Source of the DNA: a virus
DNA length: 64,000 nt
IMG/VR virus record: IMGVR_UViG_3300009175_001441
Location: 1 to 64,000 of that record
Strand: one strand, 5' to 3'
Below, in pieces: positions 36,748 to 45,274 of this stretch. The stretch's first letter is position 1. The number at the start of each line of letters is the position of its first letter. The translations under genes and the position numbers were made by a program. The notes under the pieces were generated by a model. It worked only from the letters and a program-made list of their open reading frames with translations, had not been told where the DNA came from and ran no database searches.

Positions 36748-37713
36748 ATGCGAATAGTTTCAAATAAAGCAAAGGCTCTCCCATTAGGACTTCAGCAATT
36801 TTATGATCAAAGAAACCAAATATGCATTATATATGCGAGCGGTGGTCTTGGTGATTATTTAATGTTACGAATGATACTAGACGACATTAAACGATTGTTG
36901 CCAAATGGAAAATTGATTTTATCTTGTGCTAGCGAAAAGGAACGATATGTCATTTTAGCAGATCATCCTGCAATTGATGAATTTGTTAATATTCATACAG
37001 ATTATGATGGCTATGGTGCGGTTTATGATTTATCTCATTCTGCCAGTCGTTATGAATCAATAATGGCTCCTCGATCAGAAGATCATCGTAGTGACATTTT
37101 TGCTTCTGCTTGTGGCTTTACATTGACCACGCATAATATGCATTTTAATCTAAGTGAAAGCACCATGATAAATGGTAAAAACACATTAGATAAACTGTGC
37201 GGTGGATCGACAAAGCCCAAACTAGCCTTTTGTCCTAGATCTGTTATGTCCAATAAGAATTTAGACTTAACACAGATGCAGGCAGCATTGGAGGCTATAC
37301 GGGAACAAGATGTATTTGTTTTTGCTATTCACACACAACCCATTGAGGGATTAGAACAAATTCCAACCTTATGTGATTTAGATATCACATCATGGATGGG
37401 AGTAGTCAATGCCATAGACTACATGGTAACAGTAGACACCAGTCATTTCCATTTAGCAGGCGGAATGAAAAAACCATTAACGGGAATTTTCACTTGGGCA
37501 GATGGTAAGGTGTATGGAAAATATTTTGATTTTGAATTAGTACAAAAGCATCGAGACAACGGAGATTGGCCATGTGGTCCTTGTTACGCATATGAAAGAT
37601 GCCCAAAAACAAAAGATTTCGTTAAGCCATGTCTTACCGAATTGACATCTGAGGAAATTAAAGATGGTATTCGTAGGATGTTTGCTCGTTGGCCGGTGGA
37701 ATCCAAGCGTTAG
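36748..37713 (+). CDS. Glycosyltransferase family 9-like (heptosyltransferase fold)
   Basis: A 321-residue GT-B-type protein. Near the N-terminus IIYASGGLGDYLMLRMILDD has the Gly-rich G-G-x-G-D loop of heptosyltransferases that contacts the acceptor or nucleotide-sugar. The C-terminal half has DYMVTVDTSHFHLAGGMKKP, the family's D-[ST]-x-x-x-H-[LI]-A-x-x-x-x-x-P motif. CGPCYAYERCPKTKD at about 276-290 is Cys-rich, as in several phage members. Host enzymes add heptose to the LPS core; in a phage this could alter host LPS or modify a virion part. The identity of the sugar is not visible from sequence. Confidence 0.75.
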   Translation: MRIVSNKAKALPLGLQQFYDQRNQICIIYASGGLGDYLMLRMILDDIKRLLPNGKLILSCASEKERYVILADHPAIDEFVNIHTDYDGYGAVYDLSHSASRYESIMAPRSEDHRSDIFASACGFTLTTHNMHFNLSESTMINGKNTLDKLCGGSTKPKLAFCPRSVMSNKNLDLTQMQAALEAIREQDVFVFAIHTQPIEGLEQIPTLCDLDITSWMGVVNAIDYMVTVDTSHFHLAGGMKKPLTGIFTWADGKVYGKYFDFELVQKHRDNGDWPCGPCYAYERCPKTKDFVKPCLTELTSEEIKDGIRRMFARWPVESKR

Positions 37714-37727
37714 GCAATAGATAAAGC

Positions 37728-37958
37728 ATGCGTATATTACAGGCTCCAACACAAATTGTTACATCAAATGGTCAAGCCACAGTAGAAATTCATTTAACTT
37801 TAGACTTAAATATTAGTGCAGATGGACTAAATGTATCTGCAAAAGCTCGGTCCAACAGTGAAAAAGTATCTGTGATTGACGATGATAAAGATAGTGTAGA
37901 TTGGGCTATTCCAGATTTTGGAACAAATGAACGAATTGCATTTGGAAAAGATGATTAA
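37728..37958 (+). CDS. Small unknown protein
   Basis: A 76-residue acidic protein between the glycosyltransferase-like gene and the actin-like gene. N-terminal strands (TQIVTSNGQATVEIHLTLDL) are followed by a polar C-terminus (VIDDDKDSVDWAIPDF). The frame fills the gap, but the ATG follows only a weak site (AGATAAAGC). No motif recognised. It could be a partner of the actin-like protein because their spacing is 11 bases. Confidence 0.55.
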   Translation: MRILQAPTQIVTSNGQATVEIHLTLDLNISADGLNVSAKARSNSEKVSVIDDDKDSVDWAIPDFGTNERIAFGKDD

Positions 37959-37969
37959 AGGAGAGAATT

Positions 37970-38986
37970 ATGAGTATAAGTTTTGATTGTGGGACATATA
38001 ACCTAGTGTGTTGTCGTAGGGATTTAACTGGCAATTTCATACACAAGCGTGAGGTGAATGCTTTCTTGAAGATTTCTTTAGACAAACCATTTGTCTTCAA
38101 TATGATGAAGCAGGTGGGCGTACCGCTTATCGAGAGAAAAGAGGCGGGAGTAGCTTATGCATTGGGTGAAGCGGCCGTCAATATGGCTTACACCATGAGC
38201 CAGCTTGAACTTCGCAGACCGATGTCGCAAGGGTGTTTGAATCCAAAAGAAAAGAATGCTCAGCAGATTATGAGCATTATGATGTATGGATTATTAGGCG
38301 ATACCGTTCAGGACGGAGAAACCCTTTATTACAGCGTGCCAGCTAACGCCATCAACGAAGAGACTGATGCTGATTACCACTCCAAGGTTTTAGAAGCCAT
38401 ATTCAAAGGATACAAAGATAAGAATGGAAATAAAGTAAAGGCATATCCAATCAATGAAGGTCTGGCTCTTGTGTATGCGGAACTTGCGGATAAAGCTTTC
38501 ACCGGCATTGGTATAAGTTTTGGTGCAGGTATGGTTAATCTTTGCTATTCTATTTATGGGGCTCCGGTATTTGATTTTGCTTTGGTTAACTCCGGGGACT
38601 GGATTGATAAAATGGCTGCAAAAGCTACGGGTGAGACTCCTGCCTTTATCAATCAAGAAAAACTTAAAACCGATTTGCTAGTAGATCCCGATTCTCTTGT
38701 GCAACGAGCTATAAAGTCACAATATGAGATTATGATGCAGAAAACTGTATCAGGAATCAAAAAAGGTTTGGAAAGCATGGGCAATAAAGTACATGCTACT
38801 CAAGCTGTAGATATTGTTGTGGCTGGTGGCAGTAGTTTGCCAAATGGATTCGATGTTTTGTTCACAGATGTAGTTCAAAAAGCCAACCTTCCTATACAGG
38901 TTGGGAAGATTATTCGTCCTGCTGATCCTCTTTATAGTGTGGCAAGAGGTTGTCTTGTGGCCGCAGAAGCCGCAGATAAAGGGTAA
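37970..38986 (+). CDS. Actin-fold ATPase-like protein
   Basis: A 338-residue protein of the actin/Hsp70/ParM superfamily. Visible: phosphate-1 loop SFDCGTYNLV at residues 4-13, connect-1-like INEGLALVYA at 161-170, phosphate-2 region GISFGAGMVNLCYS at 181-194, adenosine motif IVVAGGSSLPNGF at 282-294, and a C-terminal RGCLVAAEAA helix. In phosphate-2 the usual Asp before the Gly-x-Gly is Ser, so ATP hydrolysis may be slow or altered. AGGAG precedes the ATG. Possible roles are phage-DNA or virion positioning, partition, or a chaperone-like function. Fold assignment is good. Function is inferred. Confidence 0.78.
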   Translation: MSISFDCGTYNLVCCRRDLTGNFIHKREVNAFLKISLDKPFVFNMMKQVGVPLIERKEAGVAYALGEAAVNMAYTMSQLELRRPMSQGCLNPKEKNAQQIMSIMMYGLLGDTVQDGETLYYSVPANAINEETDADYHSKVLEAIFKGYKDKNGNKVKAYPINEGLALVYAELADKAFTGIGISFGAGMVNLCYSIYGAPVFDFALVNSGDWIDKMAAKATGETPAFINQEKLKTDLLVDPDSLVQRAIKSQYEIMMQKTVSGIKKGLESMGNKVHATQAVDIVVAGGSSLPNGFDVLFTDVVQKANLPIQVGKIIRPADPLYSVARGCLVAAEAADKG

Positions 38987-39047
38987 AAATAATTAATAAG
39001 CTGCTTAGATATGAGCAGAAGGTTAGTGTTTTTACCAAAGGACTAAA

Positions 39048-39737
39048 ATGGAAGAACTACATGTAATCAAGCGGGAGAGGTATTTTCCCGCATTGCCTAG
39101 CGGCAGCGAAGACTGCCCACTTAATCCCATCCCTAACTTTACAGAAGGTAAGATTTATGACATCTACGAAGAAGTCAGACAATCAAACTTCAGGCCACCG
39201 TGTAGTGGTATCAGATATAAAGTAAAGGATGATGTTGGAAATATCCGCTTTGTAGGTTGTGAATACTTTCACAAAGACCCAGTTTTACTCTGGGATCATG
39301 ACACAGAAAGAAGATTAGAAATGGCTGCCGAGCGATCCGCAGCAATTTGTGATTTACAGCCAGAATTCTGGACCAAAGTAAAAGATACAATGGAAAAGAT
39401 GGACAAGGCTGCATCCGGGGATATTGACCACAATGCCATGCTGGATGTTCGAGAGGAACACAGTAAATGTGCTTGTAATTATGCAGGCATCCCTGCGAAA
39501 TCGATTTCGACTAATCGCACTCCTCCTTGTTTGTTGGAAGAGGTGGCAGAATTTGATGCAAATGCAGGATTAGCAGAAACAAAGATCCTGGCAGGATTGA
39601 AAAGAAATAAGAATAGTTTTGAAATAATTGATGAGCTAATTACTTCATTAGAAAGACAAATGAACAGCCTAAATGGTAATCTTCTTACTTTGAGGGTGGA
39701 AGTTCACATGTTGAAGAAATTGGCTTTATATAAGTAA
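39048..39737 (+). CDS. Unknown protein with C-terminal coiled coil
   Basis: A 229-residue protein. The first 90 residues are a small domain with a Tyr-rich, positively charged surface (RERYFPALPSGSEDCPLNP, GIRYKVKDDVGNIRFVGCEY) that looks like an SH3-like barrel. A middle region with Cys (CACNYAG, TPPCLLEE) follows, and then a predicted coiled coil from about 180 to 229 (NSFEIIDELITSLERQM). A strong terminator lies 9 bases after its stop, so this is the end of its transcription unit. I do not recognise a family. Confidence 0.65.
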   Translation: MEELHVIKRERYFPALPSGSEDCPLNPIPNFTEGKIYDIYEEVRQSNFRPPCSGIRYKVKDDVGNIRFVGCEYFHKDPVLLWDHDTERRLEMAAERSAAICDLQPEFWTKVKDTMEKMDKAASGDIDHNAMLDVREEHSKCACNYAGIPAKSISTNRTPPCLLEEVAEFDANAGLAETKILAGLKRNKNSFEIIDELITSLERQMNSLNGNLLTLRVEVHMLKKLALYK

Positions 39738-39746
39738 GTAAACAAA

Positions 39747-39779
39747 GCCCTCCCCGCCCGTGGGCGGGGAGGGCGTTTT
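39747..39779 (+). terminator. Rho-independent terminator
   Basis: GCCCTCCCCGCCC pairs with GGGCGGGGAGGGC, followed by GTTTTG. Very GC-rich stem in an AT-rich setting, closing the 39048 gene. Confidence 0.9.
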
Positions 39780-39795
39780 GAATGAAAGGCAAATC

Positions 39796-40047
39796 ATGGA
39801 AATGAAACCCATCGAAAAGGCAGTGCAACGTGAAATTAGCGATCTAGGTGCTGGCGCATATTTAATGATGCATGGTTATAAGGTTATAGGCCGTAGAGGC
39901 AAGGCTATTGTTTTTGAAGTTGAAGAACAAGGTAGTCGTGAATTCGAAGAACGCACTATGGAATATCTAAGCAGTGAATTTCACCGTTTTGATTCTTGCC
40001 TCATGTCTTTGAAGAAGATTGGCGAATACATGCCTGATCGTAGGTGA
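39796..40047 (+). CDS. DUF5659-like small protein
   Basis: An 83-residue protein. The ATG at 39796 is chosen because GAAAGG lies just upstream and longer frames start inside the terminator. Residues about 14-75 (AYLMMHGYKVIGRRGKAIVF, then EYLSSEFHRFDSCLMSLK) follow the DUF5659 pattern: a short helix-strand-strand-helix protein with a K-G-K hairpin. This family is frequent in phages, with unknown function. The gene is followed by a small gap and the repeat-containing gene. Confidence 0.55.
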   Translation: MEMKPIEKAVQREISDLGAGAYLMMHGYKVIGRRGKAIVFEVEEQGSREFEERTMEYLSSEFHRFDSCLMSLKKIGEYMPDRR

Positions 40048-40102
40048 TATTTTGACCAATGCCAGATATATATTCCATAAGGAATTATTGAGGAATATTA
40101 AT

Positions 40103-41605
40103 ATGGCTGAAGCAACTAAAGAGCAAATGACGCAATTAGAGAAGGAAAAGGAAGACCTTTTCATAAATCTTAATCGTCAGTCGCAAGGGCTTGTAGATCA
40201 ATTAGAAAAAGCATTATTGGCCTTAGAACCCAAGACTGCTACTGGACAACTTGCGACACAGGTTGCGGGGGCTACACCAGCACAAAAAGCCATTCAAGGG
40301 TCTTTGCCTTGGTTCAAACATGGAATGAGAGGTTTCTTACGTAAACTTTGGTATGGAGATCATCCAACCAATCCCGATTGGAAGCACGTAGCAGGTGTCT
40401 ACGAGAGCATTAATAAAAGGATTACTCTTAGAGAATACATTGAGATTCAAGAAGGTATTGAGCAAGCAGTGAATGAGTTTTTTGCAGAAGCTACATCTGT
40501 GCAAAGTTTACCAGATGCGATTCAATCGTATTTTATAAAATTCAAAACTGATTTAGCGGCCACTATTAATTATTACACAAATCAGATGTACGACTTGGGC
40601 AAGAAGCACGCCAATACAAATGCTTCTATATCTGCAAAGGCTCCAGAAACACAAGTAGATAAACCAACAGGCATGGGAGCCATAGATCGAAATGCTCCTA
40701 TACACCCCGAGCCAGAAGTGTCTCATGCTCCAACTCCACTTCCGCCTCCACAGCATGAACCAGAGGCCCAGCATGAACCAGAGGCCCAGCATGAACCAGA
40801 GGCCCAGCATGAACCAGAGGCCCAGCATGAGCCAGAGGCCCAGCATGAGCCAGAGGCCCAGCATGAGCCAGAGGCCCAGCATGAGCCAGAGGCCCAGCAT
40901 GAGCCAGAGGCCCAGCATGAGCCAGAGGCCCAGCATGAGCCATCAGATAATCCATTTGAGGATGAATCTGAAGCTGAGCCGTTGCCAGGAGAAGGTGAAG
41001 AATCGAGAGCATCTCGCATTAGAGATTTGCCCACTAATCATAGAGGAGACGCCATATTGGGTGTCCAAGCAGCCACCGATTTTAATCCTTGGGAACCAAA
41101 ATATGGAGCGGATGAAGTAGAGTCGCCAAAAGTTCCACGTAAAAAAGGTCGCCCCCGTGGTACAGGAGAAGCAGATAAGGCATCAGATCCAGTGTTCAAT
41201 AAAATATTACGCAAGTCTGGATCGGATTTATTGTTAAAGCGGCACTTGTCACCAGAAGACTTAGAGACAACCCTCATACATCTTCATCGACAAGGCGTAG
41301 ATTTACAAGATATTAGATCAGTTAAAGATGTTTTATATCGTGCCACTGGAGGCAAATATGATGACACTGGTGCGCTAGTAAGAAAATATGCTGAACTTCA
41401 AGGCATGGATAGAACCCATGCATATGAATACATTAAATCTAGAGCAGAAGAACAACAAGAGTCTAGAAAATGGACTATGAGCAATGTACAGCGTATGTTA
41501 TTGGAACAATCGTTGGCACAAAGCAACAAATTACCGTTGCCTGAAAAGATTGCTTTCTATAAAAATTTACTAAAATCCACCACTCATACCGCTGGGAATG
41601 TTTGA
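40103..41605 (+). CDS. Unknown protein with hexapeptide repeats and AT-hook-like motif
   Basis: A 500-residue protein from the ATG at 40103 (TTGAGGAA upstream). Residues 1-180 are helical, ending near YYTNQMYDLGKKH. Residues 216-278 are ten full copies and one partial copy of Q-H-E-P-E-A. An acidic linker follows, then KKGRPRGTG (about residues 348-356), which resembles an AT-hook that binds AT-rich DNA. The C-terminal helical part (HLSPEDLETTLIHLHRQ) may bind protein. The last 36 bases overlap the convergent 41570 gene. Possibly a DNA-organising or virion-internal protein. Confidence 0.7.
   Translation: MAEATKEQMTQLEKEKEDLFINLNRQSQGLVDQLEKALLALEPKTATGQLATQVAGATPAQKAIQGSLPWFKHGMRGFLRKLWYGDHPTNPDWKHVAGVYESINKRITLREYIEIQEGIEQAVNEFFAEATSVQSLPDAIQSYFIKFKTDLAATINYYTNQMYDLGKKHANTNASISAKAPETQVDKPTGMGAIDRNAPIHPEPEVSHAPTPLPPPQHEPEAQHEPEAQHEPEAQHEPEAQHEPEAQHEPEAQHEPEAQHEPEAQHEPEAQHEPEAQHEPSDNPFEDESEAEPLPGEGEESRASRIRDLPTNHRGDAILGVQAATDFNPWEPKYGADEVESPKVPRKKGRPRGTGEADKASDPVFNKILRKSGSDLLLKRHLSPEDLETTLIHLHRQGVDLQDIRSVKDVLYRATGGKYDDTGALVRKYAELQGMDRTHAYEYIKSRAEEQQESRKWTMSNVQRMLLEQSLAQSNKLPLPEKIAFYKNLLKSTTHTAGNV
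40751..40942 (+). repeat. 18-bp tandem repeat (QHEPEA), ten copies plus a partial
   Basis: Units start at 40751 and recur every 18 bases to 40931. The first four use GAA for the first Glu and the later ones GAG; otherwise units are identical. The array is direct and without spacers, so it is expanded by slippage or recombination. Confidence 0.95.
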
Positions 41606-44600
41606 TTGACCACCTATATCTACACCCGTTTGATGAGTCTTGGCGTTTACGGCATCTACAATTGCTTTGGCTAATTCTAAAAATCTAGGATGATGAGTGA
41701 GATTAATACTCTGTCCTGGGCCAAATCCAATATGGGGGTGCTCACCGGTAGTTGGATGCGAATAATCATTTAACCGATCATAGATTTGTCTTCCACCATC
41801 TCCATGTATGATCATGTGAATGGTTGAATCTGGCACCTGTATCGGTCCTGCTGGGGGCGGATCTTGGCCACCAAACAGTTCTCTCATGTAAGCCTGCAAC
41901 ATTGCTGATTCTTGTTGTGCTGTAAATCCTTGAGATGGCCGTACTGCTTGTGGGTCTTGTGGAGCAGATGCTACTCCTTCGTGTCTATTAAAATAATACA
42001 ACACGAATTCAATAGCAATGCGTGCCATTTCGGGATCAGTGCCAGCAGCGTGTGCTTTTTGGCCTAGATCTGTTTGATTAGACAATGAATTTTCTAAAGT
42101 ATCAAGCAAGCGAGATGCTTGTTGTTCTCGATCATTGTTGTTCAATTGCTCTAATTGATAAATGAGATTTACCGTCATGTCTCCACCCGGACCTAGATCA
42201 TGCACCACATCTTTGGGTTGAGTCTTTTCCATATCCCACTGTGTAATAACAGTTTCCATCTTTTGGAAGAACTCTTTCTTTTGAGATTCATAACCACTAT
42301 CGTCTTGTGCTGCATCCTCTGCATCGAGACCTAATACTTGTCGTGCGTATGTTTCCGCATCTTCGTAGGTGTAATCTCGATTGATCTTCTTTCCAGAATC
42401 GCTCATTTTGGAAATATAGATGTTGACCATTGTTGCCAATAATAGATCCTTAGCCATACCCGAGGCTAATCGTTCAAAAGCCGGTCCAAGATCTGTCTGC
42501 TTACGAGCGATTTCAACAGCCTTCAATTGTGCCTTGATTGCATCGATACTATGTCCAGGAATACCTGAGGCTCCTAATGACATTGGTCGTTGTACTCTAT
42601 GTTGATGTTGGGGCTGTAAGTCTTTGGCTAAATCTTCCAATGTTTGCTTCTGTGCTTTTAAGAATTGACCCAATTCTTCCACCACAGACAATTGTGCGTC
42701 AGCTTTATGGCCAGAACGTGTTCTGACTGTGCCACGACCAAGGATATCCAATTGGAACAAGCTAATAACAAAGTTTTGTGATTTAGTTCTAATTCTCTTG
42801 AACAACAATTTGCCCATTTGTTCCATGCGCTCAACGTCATCTTCATTGTAGGCATCCATGAAATCTCGGAAGGCGGCTTCTCCAGTTTGCCACATCATCC
42901 ATTCATTGATAACTTGAAACAGATCACGCTTATGGTGACTTAATGTTTGCCATTCTGGTACATGCTTCATCACTACATCACTATTTAATGCGTAGTGAAT
43001 GCCCTGCCAAATAGCTCCGCCTTTTTCGTAAGCCGAATTGGGCAAACTAGAGGACGTTTCTACATTTGGAATATTAGCTTTAAGCACATAAGGAACACCA
43101 TTGATTTCTCTAGCTTGTCCAAAGTAATACACTAAAACATTGCGCCAATCATCAGGATCAGAAATAGTTTTCACCTTTTGCTGACGATTGGGGAATATCC
43201 CTCCAAAAGTGACGGTTTTGTATAATCTCTTATGTCTTTTTTGATTGCCGTCATATGCGTTATTGTGATCACCAAGTACCCAATCCCAAACATCGTACCG
43301 AGTGGCATGAGCTTTAATATGTGCCATTCTTTGTTTGGCATGTTCTAGGAATTCAGACAATTTTTCAATAAGAGAATTTCTTAGAGGTTCGTTTTCAAGA
43401 ACTCTATCTGAAGATAGAGTATCCATGTTTATTCCCTTTTCTTTTAACCAGTATTTAACCGACAAAATCGCTTCATTCAAAGCCAAAGAGTCCAATCGCT
43501 CTTCTAACGCTTCTGGGGCTAACTTGCCAAATTCATCTCTTAGTTTCTGCTTTTCCTCTTCCACATAGTTTGGCAATTCGGCACTTCTAATTTTATTGAT
43601 TAAAGTTACCAGCTTACTGTTGTCACCCTCTTTGTTTTTTATGGCCTCTTCGACCTGATCGTGAGCACTATGATATTGGTCGTGCTTTTTGACATCTTGA
43701 CGATCAATAGATCTAGCGGGCAGTAAGAAAGGTATGTAGTCTTTGGCAGCTACAACAACCTTTTCGTCGGAAGGCACCAATGCCTTCCAAACAACCTTAT
43801 TGCCCTCTAAGTCTATTGGCATTTTATCAATGATAAATTGTGGTAGTGGAGGACGAATGGCTTCTAGAGCCGCCTTCATTTTTCTTTGCCAAGTTGGCAC
43901 CCATTCATTAAGCCACAATGGAGAATAGACCAATTGTTCTTTTTTACCACCACCACCCCAAGTTAATTTTCTAATTTCCACTTCGTCATTTTGTTGTGGG
44001 TGGCCAAGCCATCCTTGTCGAATACCATCAAGCCAATGATGCAATCGCTCTTCGGCCGTGGCTTCGCCCACTCCTACAAAGTCTTCTGTCAACCAAACTT
44101 TATTGGTTCGCTTGGAGTCCGTTTTTGTGTCTTTTTGCTCTGCTTCTTCTGCACGTTTAGCCGCTTCATCAGCCGGATGAGCTTTTCTGTGCTGCATTTC
44201 GTCCATTGCTCGTTGTAGATTCAAGAATTTTGGATTATCAAATGTGTGATGCCAAAATCCTCCGCCGCCATGCTCATACTCACCTCTTTGATCTTTATTC
44301 ATTCGACGAAGCTTGTCGATATCTTTAGGTTTGGTTAATTTTTCATATAAACTGGTTATACGGGTATCAACAAAGAATAACATTCTTCCCTTAGGACTAT
44401 GCATGGCCATCCACAGCCAATCATTCATAGGTTTCGGGCCACCCTTTTTTGCTCTATTCTTATGATCGGTATTCAAGTGTTTGGCAATCAAAAGATTGTT
44501 GTATCGCTTAGCCAAGGCTTGTTTCCAATAACGAACTGGGAATTGACGAAGATAGTAAATATCGTCCTCATCCATATACAATGGAACTTTATTAACATTC

Positions 44601-44788
44601 CAATATTCACGACCCTTGTTATCGGTATAAGTAGCAGCCATCTCCATGAGATCATAGAAATCCCAAGTATCATCAAACACGCCAGTAGCGATTGCTAGCT
44701 GTTCAATGCGAAGATCACGCTCTAAAACCGATACCGGCTCTCGATGTGCATAAAAGTCCAAAAAGGAAGTGTCATAATAATCAAGCAT
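41570..44788 (-). CDS. Large unknown protein, candidate virion cargo
   Basis: A 1072-residue protein starting at the ATG at 44788 behind GAGGTGGG; a GTG at 44797 lies inside that site. The first residues, MLDYYDTSFLDFYAHREP, contain F-L-D-F-Y-A-H-R-E, a close match to the N-terminal motif of other minus-strand genes here. The body is largely helical and charged with Trp/Asn-rich patches (YWNVNKVPLYMDEDDIYYLR, GQAREINGVPYVL), a HxTTGEHPHIGF phrase and a Gly-rich end. I do not see polymerase, transferase or protease motifs. Size and motif fit an injected enzyme, as T4 Alt is, but this is inference. Confidence 0.75.
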   Translation of the reverse strand: MLDYYDTSFLDFYAHREPVSVLERDLRIEQLAIATGVFDDTWDFYDLMEMAATYTDNKGREYWNVNKVPLYMDEDDIYYLRQFPVRYWKQALAKRYNNLLIAKHLNTDHKNRAKKGGPKPMNDWLWMAMHSPKGRMLFFVDTRITSLYEKLTKPKDIDKLRRMNKDQRGEYEHGGGGFWHHTFDNPKFLNLQRAMDEMQHRKAHPADEAAKRAEEAEQKDTKTDSKRTNKVWLTEDFVGVGEATAEERLHHWLDGIRQGWLGHPQQNDEVEIRKLTWGGGGKKEQLVYSPLWLNEWVPTWQRKMKAALEAIRPPLPQFIIDKMPIDLEGNKVVWKALVPSDEKVVVAAKDYIPFLLPARSIDRQDVKKHDQYHSAHDQVEEAIKNKEGDNSKLVTLINKIRSAELPNYVEEEKQKLRDEFGKLAPEALEERLDSLALNEAILSVKYWLKEKGINMDTLSSDRVLENEPLRNSLIEKLSEFLEHAKQRMAHIKAHATRYDVWDWVLGDHNNAYDGNQKRHKRLYKTVTFGGIFPNRQQKVKTISDPDDWRNVLVYYFGQAREINGVPYVLKANIPNVETSSSLPNSAYEKGGAIWQGIHYALNSDVVMKHVPEWQTLSHHKRDLFQVINEWMMWQTGEAAFRDFMDAYNEDDVERMEQMGKLLFKRIRTKSQNFVISLFQLDILGRGTVRTRSGHKADAQLSVVEELGQFLKAQKQTLEDLAKDLQPQHQHRVQRPMSLGASGIPGHSIDAIKAQLKAVEIARKQTDLGPAFERLASGMAKDLLLATMVNIYISKMSDSGKKINRDYTYEDAETYARQVLGLDAEDAAQDDSGYESQKKEFFQKMETVITQWDMEKTQPKDVVHDLGPGGDMTVNLIYQLEQLNNNDREQQASRLLDTLENSLSNQTDLGQKAHAAGTDPEMARIAIEFVLYYFNRHEGVASAPQDPQAVRPSQGFTAQQESAMLQAYMRELFGGQDPPPAGPIQVPDSTIHMIIHGDGGRQIYDRLNDYSHPTTGEHPHIGFGPGQSINLTHHPRFLELAKAIVDAVNAKTHQTGVDIGGQSNIPSGMSGGF

Positions 44789-44833
44789 TTTTCCCACCTC
44801 AATGTATGGAATTATATATCAAGAGAAGCGTTA

Positions 44834-45235
44834 TTATTTGTCGAATGCGGCTTTAGCATGTTCGGCAAGTTTAGAAAGACCTTCTATATTTACAAAAGGC
44901 GTATTGTCTGGCGTGTGTACCGCAACGTCGGGTTGTGAGTATCCCGGCTCTTCTTTAACGATTTTTTCGACTTCTTCTTGACTCAATATTTCAACCTGTT
45001 CTTCAGCAATAGCTACCATATTATGCATGAATAAATAGGTTTTCAATCCAGTTGCCGCCTGCCTAATTAATATACCAGATTCATCAATATCTTCTATGAA
45101 TCCAACAAAATAATTGTAAAGCTGCTTGGGATAATCTGTGGGATTTTCATCCTTGAAATTTCTATTGATAGAAGTGGTAAATACAGTACACACTTTGCCC
45201 TTGAAGTATTCTTGATGTTTGCTTGGAATTTTCAT
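44834..45235 (-). CDS. Unknown small protein
   Basis: A 133-residue protein. Residues about 10-85 (KGKVCTVFTTSINRNF, YVGFIEDIDESGILIRQAAT, YLFMHNMVAIAEE) look like a small five-strand beta barrel of the SH3/Sm type, which often binds RNA or protein. The C-terminal 45 residues are acidic and probably disordered. It lies between the 41570 gene and a divergent gene. No family assigned. Confidence 0.6.
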   Translation of the reverse strand: MKIPSKHQEYFKGKVCTVFTTSINRNFKDENPTDYPKQLYNYFVGFIEDIDESGILIRQAATGLKTYLFMHNMVAIAEEQVEILSQEEVEKIVKEEPGYSQPDVAVHTPDNTPFVNIEGLSKLAEHAKAAFDK

Positions 45236-45274
45236 ATCTTAGCAGAGTAAATACATTAAAAGAATGAGGTAAAT

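Noticed and set aside
40751-40942. CRISPR-like direct repeats
   Set aside because: Units are contiguous, with no spacers, and code a hexapeptide in frame.
40553-41034. Repeat-containing frames in other frames and on the other strand
   Set aside because: They arise from the 18-base tandem repeat, which has no stop in several frames. The frame of 40103 has the ribosome site and flanking domains.
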